DNA of 64,000 bases from Tepidibacillus_B infernus (GTDB lineage: Bacteria; Bacillota; Bacilli; Tepidibacillales; Tepidibacillaceae). How positions within the stretch are numbered: the first letter of the stretch is position 1; every line of letters starts with the position of its first letter. The translations under genes were made by a program, and so were the position numbers. The DNA lies in assembly GCF_048898065.1 (NCBI RefSeq), contig NZ_JBLWFI010000001.1:186001-250000 (forward strand), read 5' to 3'. Positions 17,445 to 26,381 of the stretch are shown here, piece after piece. The notes under the pieces are model-generated. The model was not told the origin of the DNA. It was given only the letters and a program-made list of their open reading frames with translations, and did not search any database.

Positions 17445-18858
17445 AAAACTGGCTAGGCGTTTAATGTTTAGTTACTTAACCGTTATCTTTATTGCACTCG
17501 TTGTTTTGGGAGGGTTATTATCTTATTTATTTGAAAACTATTATTTTATAGAAAAAGAACGGCGATTGAAAACTCATGGGGAAGAGGTTAGTAGAGTCGT
17601 TGAATCCTATTTTGAAGGAAAGCTAGATATATACGGAATGAATAAGGCATTAGAAAATTATGAACATCATTTAAATGCACAATTAGTCTTGTTTGATCGG
17701 AATGGAGAGAAATTTGAAAAACTTCGTTTATATGAACATGCCCAGAAGGAAGATCCTTTTACAAAAGAGGAGTGGAATCAAGTCCTTGATGATAAAACAG
17801 TGGCTAGAAAAGATATAGGTTATCTTAATTTTTATAAAGATACCGTTTTATCTGTTGCTGTACCAATTAAGAATAATGGTCAAGTAACAGGTGCCGTATC
17901 TCTTCATTCAACGATTTATGATATACGTGAAACGATGTTGCAAGTTCGAAAGTTTATTATTCTTGCAGGGCTGATTGCAATGGCAATTGCTACTTTGTTA
18001 ACCTATTGGCTTTCTAAGCGAATTAGTCAACCATTAAAACAGATGAGTAAAGCTGCCAGTGAGCTTGCTGTTGGTAAGTCAACGGATCCCATACATGTTG
18101 ATGGAAATGATGAAATTGCTCAGTTAGCACATACCTTTAATACAATGGCCAAAGAATTAGCGACCACTGAACAAGTACGTCGTGATTTTATTGCTAATGT
18201 TTCCCATGAATTACGCTCACCACTTACTTATATTTGCGGAGTTTTACAAGGAATTAATGATAGGAAATTTACTGAGGATCCAATCGCTATGGAGAATTAT
18301 GTATCTGCGGCACTAACCAAAACAAAAGGAATGTCTCGACTCATACAAGATCTATTAGATCTTTCTAGAATGGAAGCCAAAACATTTCAACTGTTTAAAA
18401 CGAAAATGGATTTAAATGAAACGATAAGAAGGTTATTAGCCCAACTAGATCCAATATTAGATAAAAAATCACTTTCTCTCAAAGTTCAGTTAAAGGATCG
18501 TCCTATTTGGATTAATGCGGATATAGATCGAATCGAGCAAGTCCTTACGAATCTATTAGACAATGCGATAAAATTTACTCCGGTAGCAGGAATAATTAAA
18601 GTAAAAACAACAATAGAGAAGAATTATGCTAGAGTTGAGATTACAGATTCTGGTCCTGGAATCCCAAAAGAAGAGCTACCTTTTATTTGGGAAAGATTTT
18701 ATAAAGTGGATAAAGTGCGTACACCTGGCAGTGAAGGAACAGGACTCGGTTTAGCCATTGTGAAAAGGTTAATTCTTGCACATGAAGGTCAAATTGAGGT
18801 TCAAAGTGAAGTGAATAAAGGAACTACATTTATATTTACGCTACCAGTCATAGATTGA
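17437..18858 (+). CDS. Membrane sensor histidine kinase
   Basis: A 473-residue sensor kinase. It has a transmembrane helix near residues 10-32, an extracellular sensor of about 130 residues, a second helix near 170-188, a HAMP linker (KRISQPLKQMSKAASELAVG), the phospho-accepting box FIANVSHELRSPLTYI (about 250-265, His near 256), an N box NLLDNAIKFT and G boxes DSGPGIP and GTGLGLAIVKRL. Domain set and length fit the classical HPK family. It overlaps the response regulator gene by 8 bases. Nothing in the sensor domain tells the ligand. Confidence 0.9.
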   Translation: MFKKLARRLMFSYLTVIFIALVVLGGLLSYLFENYYFIEKERRLKTHGEEVSRVVESYFEGKLDIYGMNKALENYEHHLNAQLVLFDRNGEKFEKLRLYEHAQKEDPFTKEEWNQVLDDKTVARKDIGYLNFYKDTVLSVAVPIKNNGQVTGAVSLHSTIYDIRETMLQVRKFIILAGLIAMAIATLLTYWLSKRISQPLKQMSKAASELAVGKSTDPIHVDGNDEIAQLAHTFNTMAKELATTEQVRRDFIANVSHELRSPLTYICGVLQGINDRKFTEDPIAMENYVSAALTKTKGMSRLIQDLLDLSRMEAKTFQLFKTKMDLNETIRRLLAQLDPILDKKSLSLKVQLKDRPIWINADIDRIEQVLTNLLDNAIKFTPVAGIIKVKTTIEKNYARVEITDSGPGIPKEELPFIWERFYKVDKVRTPGSEGTGLGLAIVKRLILAHEGQIEVQSEVNKGTTFIFTLPVID

Positions 18859-18967
18859 TAACTCAAAAAAGAAGATCATCACAGAAGTTTTTTATTCCCA
18901 TCTGATCAAATCATTTATGCCTTTCCTAAATGAAAGGTTATTTTTTTTCATATTTCTTGAGAAAAAG

Positions 18968-18997
18968 TTCACAAATTGTTCACAAGGTTGTTTACAA
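18968..18997 (+). promoter_or_regulatory. Direct repeats TTCACAA, candidate response-regulator site
   Basis: TTCACAA occurs at 18968-18974 and 18979-18985, 11 bases apart, with a third degenerate copy TTTACAA at 18991-18997. On the minus strand the unit is TTGTGAA, similar to the ResD half-site. A spacing of one helical turn suits a tandem OmpR-family dimer. The site lies about 80-110 bases before the gene at 19076. Confidence 0.5.
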
Positions 18998-19075
18998 TTT
19001 GGTGATATTTCAGTGATAACCCTCTGTTACTTTATTGAATGTAAACGATTTTACATTCTAAAGGGGGTTATTCTG

Positions 19076-19564
19076 TTGCACAAAAAGTTTACTGTTTTTA
19101 TTGTTGTATTATTGTTAATATTTGTAAGTGCTCTACCTGTATTTGCTCATGGGGGAGAGGAAGAGGGCGCTGTAGATGTACCAACTCTAGTCCGACAATC
19201 TATTGCTTTTATTGAAGGGATTAATGACATGGAAATGGCAAAAGATAAATTAAATGAAGCCATTGAAGTGAATCAGGAGACCCAATTAGCTGATGGACAA
19301 AAACTTGAACAAGCTAAACTAGCAATGGATGAAATGAAAATGGAAGAAGCAAAAACATTGATGGTTGAAGCAATCGGTGGTAATCCAGAAAATGATTTGG
19401 AATATGAACCAAAGGTATCCTTTGGAGCAGGAAGTATTTTCTTTATGATTCTTGCTATTATCTCTGTCATATTAGGGGCATTCATACTTAAAAAACAACA
19501 TGCTAATAAAGGTTGGTCTTTACTATACAGGTACGATCTTAAAGTGGGACCAAGAGGCATTTGA
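19076..19564 (+). CDS. Small exported membrane protein, C-terminus altered by a deletion junction
   Basis: I start it at TTG 19076, 8 bases after AAGGGGG (19061-19067). The roughly 162-residue product has a signal peptide (KFTVFIVVLLLIFVSALPVFA), an acidic helical domain of about 80 residues with repeated EAKTLM/MAKDKL-type helices, and a C-terminal transmembrane helix FFMILAIISVILGAFIL followed by KKQH. After that the frame runs into cytochrome b sequence in another frame and ends at 19564, so the last 15-20 residues are probably not native. A similar helical domain occurs at the C-terminus of the cytochrome b fragment. Function unknown; context suggests an accessory protein of a b-type cytochrome complex. 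Confidence 0.6.
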   Translation: MHKKFTVFIVVLLLIFVSALPVFAHGGEEEGAVDVPTLVRQSIAFIEGINDMEMAKDKLNEAIEVNQETQLADGQKLEQAKLAMDEMKMEEAKTLMVEAIGGNPENDLEYEPKVSFGAGSIFFMILAIISVILGAFILKKQHANKGWSLLYRYDLKVGPRGI

Positions 19565-20597
19565 AGCATTAGAACATGCTCAAGCAGGCGGAGAACTGCT
19601 AGGCGGACCATTGGCTGCATACTTTGCAGAAAATCCAACTGTATCTATGTTAAGTAAATTCTTTAGCTTACACACAAGTATATTACCATTAGTCTTACTA
19701 GGATTAATTCCTTTACATTTATTATTGATTAAAGCCTTAAAAATTTCTCCACTACCATTTAAGTCAAAAGCAGAAAAAGAAGCAAACGCAGCAAAAAAAT
19801 CTGCACATGCTAATCATCAAGATGATTTAGAGGGACAAAGCACATTCTTGGTTCATATCAAACATCTAACAGGTTATGGATTGATCATTTTTGGGGTATT
19901 GATCTTTTTAGCGTTAGTGTTCCCACCTGCACTTGGGGCATCACCTGTAGAGGGAATCGAAGCTACAAAGCCACCATGGATCTTTATGAGTATCTTTACC
20001 ATTGAAAACTGGTTTGGCTTACAAGGGTTAATTGTTACATCCATCTTATTAGTGATTGGATTAGTTTTAGTTCCTTTTATTGATCGGAAACCAACACCTC
20101 ATTTTGAGAATCGAAAAGCCTTGGTCAGTGTTGGAACTCTTGTAGTTTTACTATTTATTGGGTTCACAGTCAATGCTTATTTTACAAAGCCAGAACAACA
20201 TATTGGTATGGGTGGTTCTGAACCTGCTGCTGCACAAGAAGAAACAAAAGCAGAAACAGATTCAACTATTCCAACAGAGGAACCTGTACAACAAGAACAA
20301 AGCAAAGAACTACAAGCACTTGATCAAGCAATCGCAGTAGCAGGTGAATTGAAAGAAGCCGTGGCAGTAAAAGATTTCAAGCTAGCCGCTACAAAAGCTG
20401 GAGAATTAGATGAAACAGTGGATGATATTGGTGATCAAATTAAGGTAAAAGACGCCCAATTGCGCGAAGCGATTGGTGAACCGATTCATGAACTAGGTAA
20501 ATTAACAAAAGAAACTAACCCTAATGTAGAAGAAATCAATAAATTAGTAGATACAGCAGTCCAGAATATTACTAAAGCAAAATCCTTATTTAACTAA
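19500..20597 (+). pseudogene. Cytochrome b remnant lacking its N-terminal helices
   Basis: The frame encodes about 365 residues and starts abruptly inside a cytochrome b/b6-type protein: TGTILKWDQEAFEALEHA corresponds to the loop after helix C, and FFSLHTSILPLVLLGLIPLHLLL is the helix D with the second pair of heme-ligand histidines (14 residues between them). Then come subunit IV-like helices with a PPWIFM segment, a last helix, a Glu/Gln-rich linker and a helical domain. The first pair of heme histidines and the first helices are absent, ATG 19500 has no ribosome site, and the frame is closed by a stop 27 bases upstream (19473-19475). A deletion joining this gene to the preceding small gene is the simplest explanation; an assembly error is the alternative. 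Confidence 0.7.
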
Positions 20598-20604
20598 TAG
20601 AAAT

Positions 20605-20640
20605 AGCCAAAGGTTTTCCCCTCCTTTGGCTATCATTCTT
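20605..20640 (+). terminator. Rho-independent terminator
   Basis: AGCCAAAGG (20605-20613) pairs with CCTTTGGCT (20623-20631), loop TTTTCCCCT, followed by a T-rich stretch. Confidence 0.75.
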
Positions 20641-20740
20641 TTATCAATAATCATTCTAAATCTCTTCATCCTTTCTCCATATTTTAAGGGTAGGTTTAAA
20701 GTAACTTGTCTTAATCTATGTCAAAAAAAGGGAGGCTGTC

Positions 20741-22255
20741 ATGAAGAAGTTCAATCTGTTTGAATTTACCACCTTTAAAGGTAAATTCCAAGAGGGATTC
20801 ACCCAGTTCAAATTATGGGGAAATCAACAACTTCAAAAAACTAAGCAGTACATATGGGAAAATAAAAGAAAATCTATCATAATCGGTTCTATTTCAGGAA
20901 TAGTTATTGCTGTGGCAACCTTTGGTTTATTCTATTATCAGGCAAATATGGAAAAATTATACCATGTATATGTAGACGAAAAACAAATAGGTGTTGTTAA
21001 TGATATTGCAGTTGTAGAAGATTGGAAGAATCAACAGCTAAAGAAAGCCCAAATCACGTATGGGTTAGAAATGGTTCCAGGTAATGATATCACCTATCAT
21101 GAACAAAAGATCTTTAAAGGCAAATACGATAACGCGCTTGCATTGGATGCCCTTCAATCTAAATTTGTCATTCAGGGCAAAGGGGTAGAAGTAGTTATAA
21201 ATGGCAAAGGCGTAGGCTATGTAAAAGATCATGCAACTGCTGAACGAGTATTGAATCAAATAAAAAATACCTATTTACCAATTAAGAATAAAACAAAGGT
21301 TACTGCTGCCTCTATGGATTATAACCCACAACCAAGCATTCAAGTTCAAAGTATTGATTTAAAAGAAGAAATATCAATGAAAGAAGTAAAGGTTTCACCG
21401 AATCAAGTTCTTACTGAAAATGAAATGATTACTTTACTACAAAAAGGAACGCTAGAGGAACAAAAATACATTGTAAAATCCGGCGATACAATTTCAGAGA
21501 TTGCTGAGAAGTATGGGTTAACAACAAAACAGGTTTACGATCTAAATCCAAAACTGCAAGGGGAATATATCAATATTGGTGATGAACTTAAAGTGACGAA
21601 TGTAAAGCCATTGGTAACCGTTCAAGTAAAGGAAATAGTGATTGAAGAACAAAGAATACCCTATCAAGTGGTTTATGAAAAGGATAATACTCTTTACCAA
21701 AACCAAACAAAAGTTGTAAAACAAGGTGAAGAAGGAAAGAAAAAGGTGGAATATGCGGTTGTAAAGGAAAATGGAACAACGATTCAGAAAAGTATTTTGA
21801 ATGAAGAAGTGATAAAAAAACCAATAAATAAGATTGTAAAAAAAGGAACAAAAATCTCTACATCAAGTATTTCTTCAAGAGGTTCTGGGAACTTTAAGTG
21901 GCCGGTAATGGGGGGAATCATCACAAGTCCATTTGGCCAAAGATGGGGTAGAGCTCATACAGGAATTGATATTTCAGGAACGAATGGTCTTACAGTAAAG
22001 GCTGCAGATGGTGGGAAGGTCACTTTTGTAGGCTGGAAAAGTGGATATGGCAAAACGATCATCGTTAGTCATGGTAATAATGTAGAAACGTGGTACAATC
22101 ACCTTAGTGAGTATTATGTTTCTGAGGGAGACAATGTTGTTCAAGGTCAAAAGATAGGGAAAATGGGGAATACAGGAAATGCGACAGGGACCGTTCTTCA
22201 TTTTGAAGTAAGGATAAACGGAGTACCCAAGAATCCAATTAACTACGTTAAATAA
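20741..22255 (+). CDS. Membrane-anchored M23 peptidase with LysM and G5 domains
   Basis: A 504-residue cell-wall hydrolase. A single transmembrane anchor (IIIGSISGIVIAVATFGLFYY) is near residues 46-67. A LysM domain (YIVKSGDTISEIAEKYGL, about 245-290) binds peptidoglycan, a G5 domain (about 292-372) follows, and the M23 metallopeptidase domain is at the C-terminus (about 390-504). The zinc-ligand motifs HTGID and LHFEV are present, as is the NHLSEY histidine. It would cut peptide cross-links of the wall from the outer face of the membrane. GGGAGG precedes ATG 20741. It stands alone between two terminators. Homologues with this layout are common in Bacillales. Confidence 0.9.
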   Translation: MKKFNLFEFTTFKGKFQEGFTQFKLWGNQQLQKTKQYIWENKRKSIIIGSISGIVIAVATFGLFYYQANMEKLYHVYVDEKQIGVVNDIAVVEDWKNQQLKKAQITYGLEMVPGNDITYHEQKIFKGKYDNALALDALQSKFVIQGKGVEVVINGKGVGYVKDHATAERVLNQIKNTYLPIKNKTKVTAASMDYNPQPSIQVQSIDLKEEISMKEVKVSPNQVLTENEMITLLQKGTLEEQKYIVKSGDTISEIAEKYGLTTKQVYDLNPKLQGEYINIGDELKVTNVKPLVTVQVKEIVIEEQRIPYQVVYEKDNTLYQNQTKVVKQGEEGKKKVEYAVVKENGTTIQKSILNEEVIKKPINKIVKKGTKISTSSISSRGSGNFKWPVMGGIITSPFGQRWGRAHTGIDISGTNGLTVKAADGGKVTFVGWKSGYGKTIIVSHGNNVETWYNHLSEYYVSEGDNVVQGQKIGKMGNTGNATGTVLHFEVRINGVPKNPINYVK

Positions 22256-22260
22256 TAAAA

Positions 22261-22303
22261 GGAGCTTACCCTCAATCATTTTTATGACTTATGGGAAAGC
22301 TCC
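22261..22303. terminator. Bidirectional terminator between the M23 gene and cysK
   Basis: GGAGCTTACCC (22261-22271) pairs with GGGAAAGCTCC (22293-22303), one mismatch. T-rich flanks exist on both sides; on the minus strand the stem is followed by TTTTATTATTT, serving cysK. Confidence 0.7.
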
Positions 22304-22314
22304 ACTTTTGTGGG

Positions 22315-23244
22315 TTATAATTGAAACAAGTCACTAGATAAATACCGTTCTCCTGTGTCAGGTGCAATGCAAACGACTACTTCTTCAGGTGAGAAGCGTT
22401 TTGCTACCTGTATTGCAGCAAAACATGAAGCACCTGAGGACGGGCCAACAAGAATTCCTTCTTCTCTTGCTAGGCGTCGAGTGATTTCATACGCTTGTTC
22501 ATCTGTGACTTGGATAATTTCATCATAGACGTTTTGATTGAGAATCGGTGGGATAAACCCTGGGCTTGTACCTACGAGTTTGTGTTTTCCTGGTTGTCCA
22601 CCAGATAGTACTGGAGAACCAGCTGGTTCTACCACATGCACAGTTAAATGAGGACAATATTTTTTTAATTCTTCCCCTGTTCCCGTAATCGTTCCCCCTG
22701 TTCCTGCTGTTGCAACAAAGGCTGCAAACGTTTTTCCGGTTTGCTCAACAGCCTCAATTATTTCAACTGCAGTGGTTGTTCGATGGGCATCAGGATTTGC
22801 CATGTTTTCAAATTGCATGGGAATAAAGCTATCAGGAATTTGTTTTGCTAGTTCCTGTGCCTTACGTATCGCTCCAGGCATTCTTTCTTCCCCAGGGGTT
22901 AATACAACCTCTGCCCCATATGCTTTTAATAAATTGATTCGTTCGACAGTCATTGTATCAGGCATTACAAGAATCGCTCGATATCCACGGGCTGCTGCAT
23001 TCATTGCTAAACCAATCCCTGTATTTCCACTAGTCGGTTCAATAATCGTGGATCCTTTTTTAAGTAATCCTTCTTTTTCTGCTTGGATGATCATATTGTA
23101 GGCTGCCCGATCTTTCACACTACGACTTGGATTAAACATTTCTAACTTTATGTAAACGTCCGCCCCTTCAGGATCTGCCAAACGGTTAATTTTTACAAGG
23201 GGAGTTTGGCCAATCAGTTCAGACATATTGTTCACTACTCGCAT
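22315..23244 (-). CDS. cysK: Cysteine synthase A (O-acetylserine sulfhydrylase)
   Basis: A 309-residue PLP enzyme that makes cysteine from O-acetylserine and sulfide in the cytoplasm. The PLP-binding lysine is in PSRSVKDRAA (about residue 41), the phosphate-binding loop is TSGNTG, and GTGGTITG and GPSSGAS are conserved family segments. The start ATG at 23244 is preceded by AGGAG at 8 bases; an upstream in-frame GTG (23253) overlaps that site. Convergent with the M23 gene. With the SAM-riboswitch sulfur operon about 6 kb away it fits cysteine biosynthesis. CysK and CysM are hard to separate by eye, but the motifs favour CysK. Confidence 0.92.
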   Translation of the reverse strand: MRVVNNMSELIGQTPLVKINRLADPEGADVYIKLEMFNPSRSVKDRAAYNMIIQAEKEGLLKKGSTIIEPTSGNTGIGLAMNAAARGYRAILVMPDTMTVERINLLKAYGAEVVLTPGEERMPGAIRKAQELAKQIPDSFIPMQFENMANPDAHRTTTAVEIIEAVEQTGKTFAAFVATAGTGGTITGTGEELKKYCPHLTVHVVEPAGSPVLSGGQPGKHKLVGTSPGFIPPILNQNVYDEIIQVTDEQAYEITRRLAREEGILVGPSSGASCFAAIQVAKRFSPEEVVVCIAPDTGERYLSSDLFQL

Positions 23245-23411
23245 ATAGATCACTCCTAGTAACTTTTAATTTTAATCTAATATACCACTTTTACCCTCAT
23301 TTGTATTCAGTTCAATATGCTCTGGAAGCAAGTTTTTGTTTTTTTCTTCATTATTTCTTCATTGATTGTTGATAAACTATATTTTCAAATGATATAAACA
23401 ATAGATTCAGA

Positions 23412-23432
23412 TATACCCTTTTAGGTATAATA
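23412..23432 (+). promoter_or_regulatory. Palindrome overlapping a -10 box
   Basis: TATACC-CTTTTA-GGTATA (23412-23429) is a perfect 6-base-arm palindrome whose right arm runs into a TATAAT box (23427-23432). It lies about 70 bases before the second two-component operon and has the layout of a repressor operator. Confidence 0.45.
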
Positions 23433-23502
23433 AAGAATAGCAAAATTTTCTTTTCAAATCAGATGAAAACGTCAATAATGAATGTGATAGGAGATGAATA
23501 AG

Positions 23503-24183
23503 ATGTCTGCAAAAATTTTGATCGTCGATGATGAAGCACCAATGCGACAATTATTACAACTTTATTTAAAGTATTATTCATATCAACTAGATGAAGCTAG
23601 TGACGGAAAAGAAGCTTATGAAAAGGTGTTTAAAAACGATGATTATGATCTAGTCATTTTAGATGTCATGATGCCTGTGATGGATGGTTGGGAAGCATTA
23701 GAGAAAATTCGCAAAATCTCTGATGTTCCTATTCTAATGCTTACGGCGAAAGGAAATACAGAGGATAAAGTCGTTGGGTTAACAACTGGTGCTGACGATT
23801 ATTTAGTTAAACCATTTGAAGAAGCTGAACTAGCTGCACGAGTTCAGGCTTTACTTAGAAGAACTCAGAAAAATAAGGAAGAGGATGAGGTCTTAAAGTA
23901 TAAAGGAATCATTCTTAATTTATCTTCTAGAGATGCATTTTTTGAAGAGAAACTTATTCCTTTGACACAAACTGAATTTGACCTACTCCGCGTTTTAATT
24001 GATCATAAAGGAAAAGTACTTTCTCGTGAACAGTTAGTTGAATTGGTTTGGGGCATCGATTTTATGGGAGAAGATCGAACCGTGGACTCTCATATTAAAA
24101 ACCTCCGAGAAAAGTTAAAAGAAGCTAATATTGAAGAACAAATCATTCAAACGGTGTGGGGAATTGGGTATAAGGCTCCATGA
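23503..24183 (+). CDS. OmpR-family response regulator, second two-component system
   Basis: A 226-residue regulator with a receiver domain (phospho-acceptor in LVILDVMMP, about residue 52; LVKPF lysine near 101) and a C-terminal winged helix (LVELVWGIDFMGEDRTVDSHIKNLREKL). I start it at ATG 23503 because GGAG at 23490-23493 directly abuts ATG 23494 and is at proper distance from 23503. It overlaps the kinase start (ATGA). The operon continues with a kinase, a Met-rich membrane peptide, a thioredoxin-like protein and a membrane protein, so redox or metal stress of the envelope is a plausible signal (inference). Confidence 0.9.
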   Translation: MSAKILIVDDEAPMRQLLQLYLKYYSYQLDEASDGKEAYEKVFKNDDYDLVILDVMMPVMDGWEALEKIRKISDVPILMLTAKGNTEDKVVGLTTGADDYLVKPFEEAELAARVQALLRRTQKNKEEDEVLKYKGIILNLSSRDAFFEEKLIPLTQTEFDLLRVLIDHKGKVLSREQLVELVWGIDFMGEDRTVDSHIKNLREKLKEANIEEQIIQTVWGIGYKAP

Positions 24184-25577
24184 TGAAGATGATTTTGAAA
24201 CGTTTTAATGGAATTTCTTTTAAGTTAGGGTTATTATTTAGCAGTATTTTTTTAGTTTTATTACTATTACTTGGTTTCACACTATTTGAGCTATTCTCTC
24301 ACTTGTTTGTTGATTATATTACTCAAGACTTGCTAAAACGTGGAGAAAATCATGCTAAAGTTTTGGAGGAAAACTTTAATGAGACAACGTTAACCCATGT
24401 TGCATTAATGGAACAAAACGTCATTACAAATGTTGTTGTCACGAATCAAGAAGGACAAATCTTGGTTGAGTCTGATCCAACCGATAAAGAAATGAAAGAG
24501 TATATAAATTTAGGAAATGCAATCAAAATAAGCCGAGTGCTAAACCAAAACTGGGATCAATTAAATTATATTGCTACAGTCTCACCCATTCGTAACGGAA
24601 ATTTGGGATATGTTTATATGTACTATCCAACGAGCATTTTAAAAGAGATGGTTTTTGTATTAAAATTATTTATTAGTTTAGCGAGTATTGGGATTGTTTT
24701 GATCGCTGTAGGTATGATTGTCATCCTCTCTAAAAAGATGACGAAGCCGTTACTAGAAATGAAAGAAGCAACAAATGAAATGGCTAAAGGGGATTACAAA
24801 CAACACTTAGATGTGAAGGGAAACGATGAATTAGCACAACTTGCTGATTCGATTCAATCGTTAGGTGAACAACTACAATATTATGAAGATACAAGGAATG
24901 AATTTTTAGCTAGTGTTTCCCATGAGTTGCGCACACCATTAACTTATTTAACAGGGTATAGTGATATTTTAATTAAAGGTCGAATAGTGGATAAACAGGA
25001 ACAGCAAACCTACTTAAAAATTATCAATGAAGAAGCAAAACGTGTAACACATCTTGTTAATGATTTATTCGATATGAGTAAAATACAAACAGGACAATTT
25101 CAACTAAAAAAGGAATATGTTAATCTCATTAAACTAGTTGAGAAAGTTATCCAGAACCTTAAACCTGTTGCTGAGGGAAAAGGACTTTCTATTCTATTTA
25201 ATCCGATGATTGATCTTCCTGTGCTTTATCTTGATCCTAATCGAATGGAACAGGTGATTTATAATTTGATTGAAAATGCGATTAAGTATTCGGATCAAGG
25301 AGAGATAAGAGTATCTTTAGAGGGAGATAAAGAATTTATCTTCATTAAAATTGAGGATCAGGGAATAGGAGTCCCAGAAAAGGAATTGTCCAGAATTTGG
25401 GAACGTTTCTACCGTGTAGAAAAATCAAGAGCAAGGAAGACAGGTGGGACAGGTTTAGGGCTTTACGTTGTTAAGGAAATTGTGCAATTACATGGTGGCC
25501 AGATTGAAGCAAAAAGTGTGGAAGGAAAAGGAACAACGATGATCATCAAATTTAAAAGAAAAGATGTGGTTTTATGA
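24180..25577 (+). CDS. Membrane sensor histidine kinase, second two-component system
   Basis: A 465-residue kinase with two transmembrane helices (about 15-37 and 160-182) around an extracellular sensor, a HAMP linker (TKPLLEMKEATNEMAKGDY), the phospho-accepting box FLASVSHELRTPLTYL (about 240-255), an N box NLIENAIKYS, and G boxes DQGIGVP and GTGLGLYVVKEI. It overlaps the regulator gene by four bases and the next small gene by four bases (25574-25577), so the operon is translationally coupled. The ligand is not apparent. Confidence 0.9.
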   Translation: MMKMILKRFNGISFKLGLLFSSIFLVLLLLLGFTLFELFSHLFVDYITQDLLKRGENHAKVLEENFNETTLTHVALMEQNVITNVVVTNQEGQILVESDPTDKEMKEYINLGNAIKISRVLNQNWDQLNYIATVSPIRNGNLGYVYMYYPTSILKEMVFVLKLFISLASIGIVLIAVGMIVILSKKMTKPLLEMKEATNEMAKGDYKQHLDVKGNDELAQLADSIQSLGEQLQYYEDTRNEFLASVSHELRTPLTYLTGYSDILIKGRIVDKQEQQTYLKIINEEAKRVTHLVNDLFDMSKIQTGQFQLKKEYVNLIKLVEKVIQNLKPVAEGKGLSILFNPMIDLPVLYLDPNRMEQVIYNLIENAIKYSDQGEIRVSLEGDKEFIFIKIEDQGIGVPEKELSRIWERFYRVEKSRARKTGGTGLGLYVVKEIVQLHGGQIEAKSVEGKGTTMIIKFKRKDVVL

Positions 25578-25813
25578 ATAAATTCCTCGAGACTATTCTT
25601 ATCATCTTTTTGATGATTATTGGTATATCATTTATCTTATTTGTATTTAGAATGATCTGGCTACCTCCTAGCTCGATGGGAATGATGATGGGAAGAACGA
25701 TGATGGTTTACCATATGAACTTATGGCTGAGAGGAACATTTTTTATTTTTCTCATTTTTGTTATCTTATTTGTAATTGCTTGGTTTATTGAAAAAAATAA
25801 AAGAGATAAATAG
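25574..25813 (+). CDS. Small Met-rich two-helix membrane protein
   Basis: 79 residues with two hydrophobic helices (FLETILIIFLMIIGISFILFV and FFIFLIFVILFVIAWFI) joined by a short loop SSMGMMMGRTMMVYHMN that holds seven methionines and a histidine within about 17 residues. Methionine clusters of this density often bind Cu(I) or Ag(I) in other proteins, but here that is only inference. It overlaps the kinase gene by four bases, so it belongs to the same operon. I do not recognise a named family. It could be an accessory sensor or metal-handling peptide for the two-component system. Confidence 0.65.
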   Translation: MNKFLETILIIFLMIIGISFILFVFRMIWLPPSSMGMMMGRTMMVYHMNLWLRGTFFIFLIFVILFVIAWFIEKNKRDK

Positions 25814-25847
25814 ATGAGCATAAATATGAAAAGGTAAGGTGTTAAAT

Positions 25848-26381
25848 GTGAAAAAAGGATGGATCAGTATTGCTATTGCGGTCTTAGTTGTTGGAGTGAT
25901 TATTTTCATGAATCAATCGAATACAGGTAATCGAGATACAAGGCCTGAAGCTGGATTTACGGCTCCAGATTTTACGTTATTGAATGAAGAAGGGAAAGAG
26001 GTTACATTAAGTCAGTTAAAAGGAAAACCTGTTTTTATCAATTTCTGGGCCTCTTGGTGTCCACCATGTAAAGAAGAGATGCCATTGATCCAGGAAGCCT
26101 ATGAAAAATATGGGGATCAGGTGGTTTTCTTAGGTGTGAATCTCACATTTCAGGATTCAAGAGAAGAAGCGATTTCTTTCATGAAATCGAATGGATATGA
26201 AATGCCTATTTTATTTGATGATAATCCCGATGTAAAAAAGACAGTGGCCAAGCTTTATCGAGCTGAAAGTATTCCAACTAGCTTCTTTATCGACAAGAAT
26301 GGCGTGATTCAGGTCAAAAAAATTGGGGCGATGAATTACGATGAAATTGAATCAAATATCAATAAAATAATAGGAGAATAA
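25848..26381 (+). CDS. ResA/TlpA-like membrane-anchored thiol-disulfide oxidoreductase
   Basis: A 177-residue protein: N-terminal membrane anchor (WISIAIAVLVVGVIIFM), then an extracytoplasmic thioredoxin fold. The redox motif is FWASWCPPCKEEMP (Cys near 71 and 74) and the cis-Pro segment SIPTSFFID is present. Members reduce disulfides outside the membrane, for example in cytochrome c maturation. GTG 25848 is preceded by AAGGTG at 6 bases; the in-frame GTG 25839 overlaps that site. The next gene starts at its stop codon. Precise partner unknown. Confidence 0.88.
   Translation: MKKGWISIAIAVLVVGVIIFMNQSNTGNRDTRPEAGFTAPDFTLLNEEGKEVTLSQLKGKPVFINFWASWCPPCKEEMPLIQEAYEKYGDQVVFLGVNLTFQDSREEAISFMKSNGYEMPILFDDNPDVKKTVAKLYRAESIPTSFFIDKNGVIQVKKIGAMNYDEIESNINKIIGE

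Noticed and set aside
18917..19075. Longer N-terminus for the small exported protein starting at ATG 18917
   Set aside because: It would cover the direct-repeat site, has no ribosome site, and the signal peptide begins only after TTG 19076, which has AAGGGGG at good distance.
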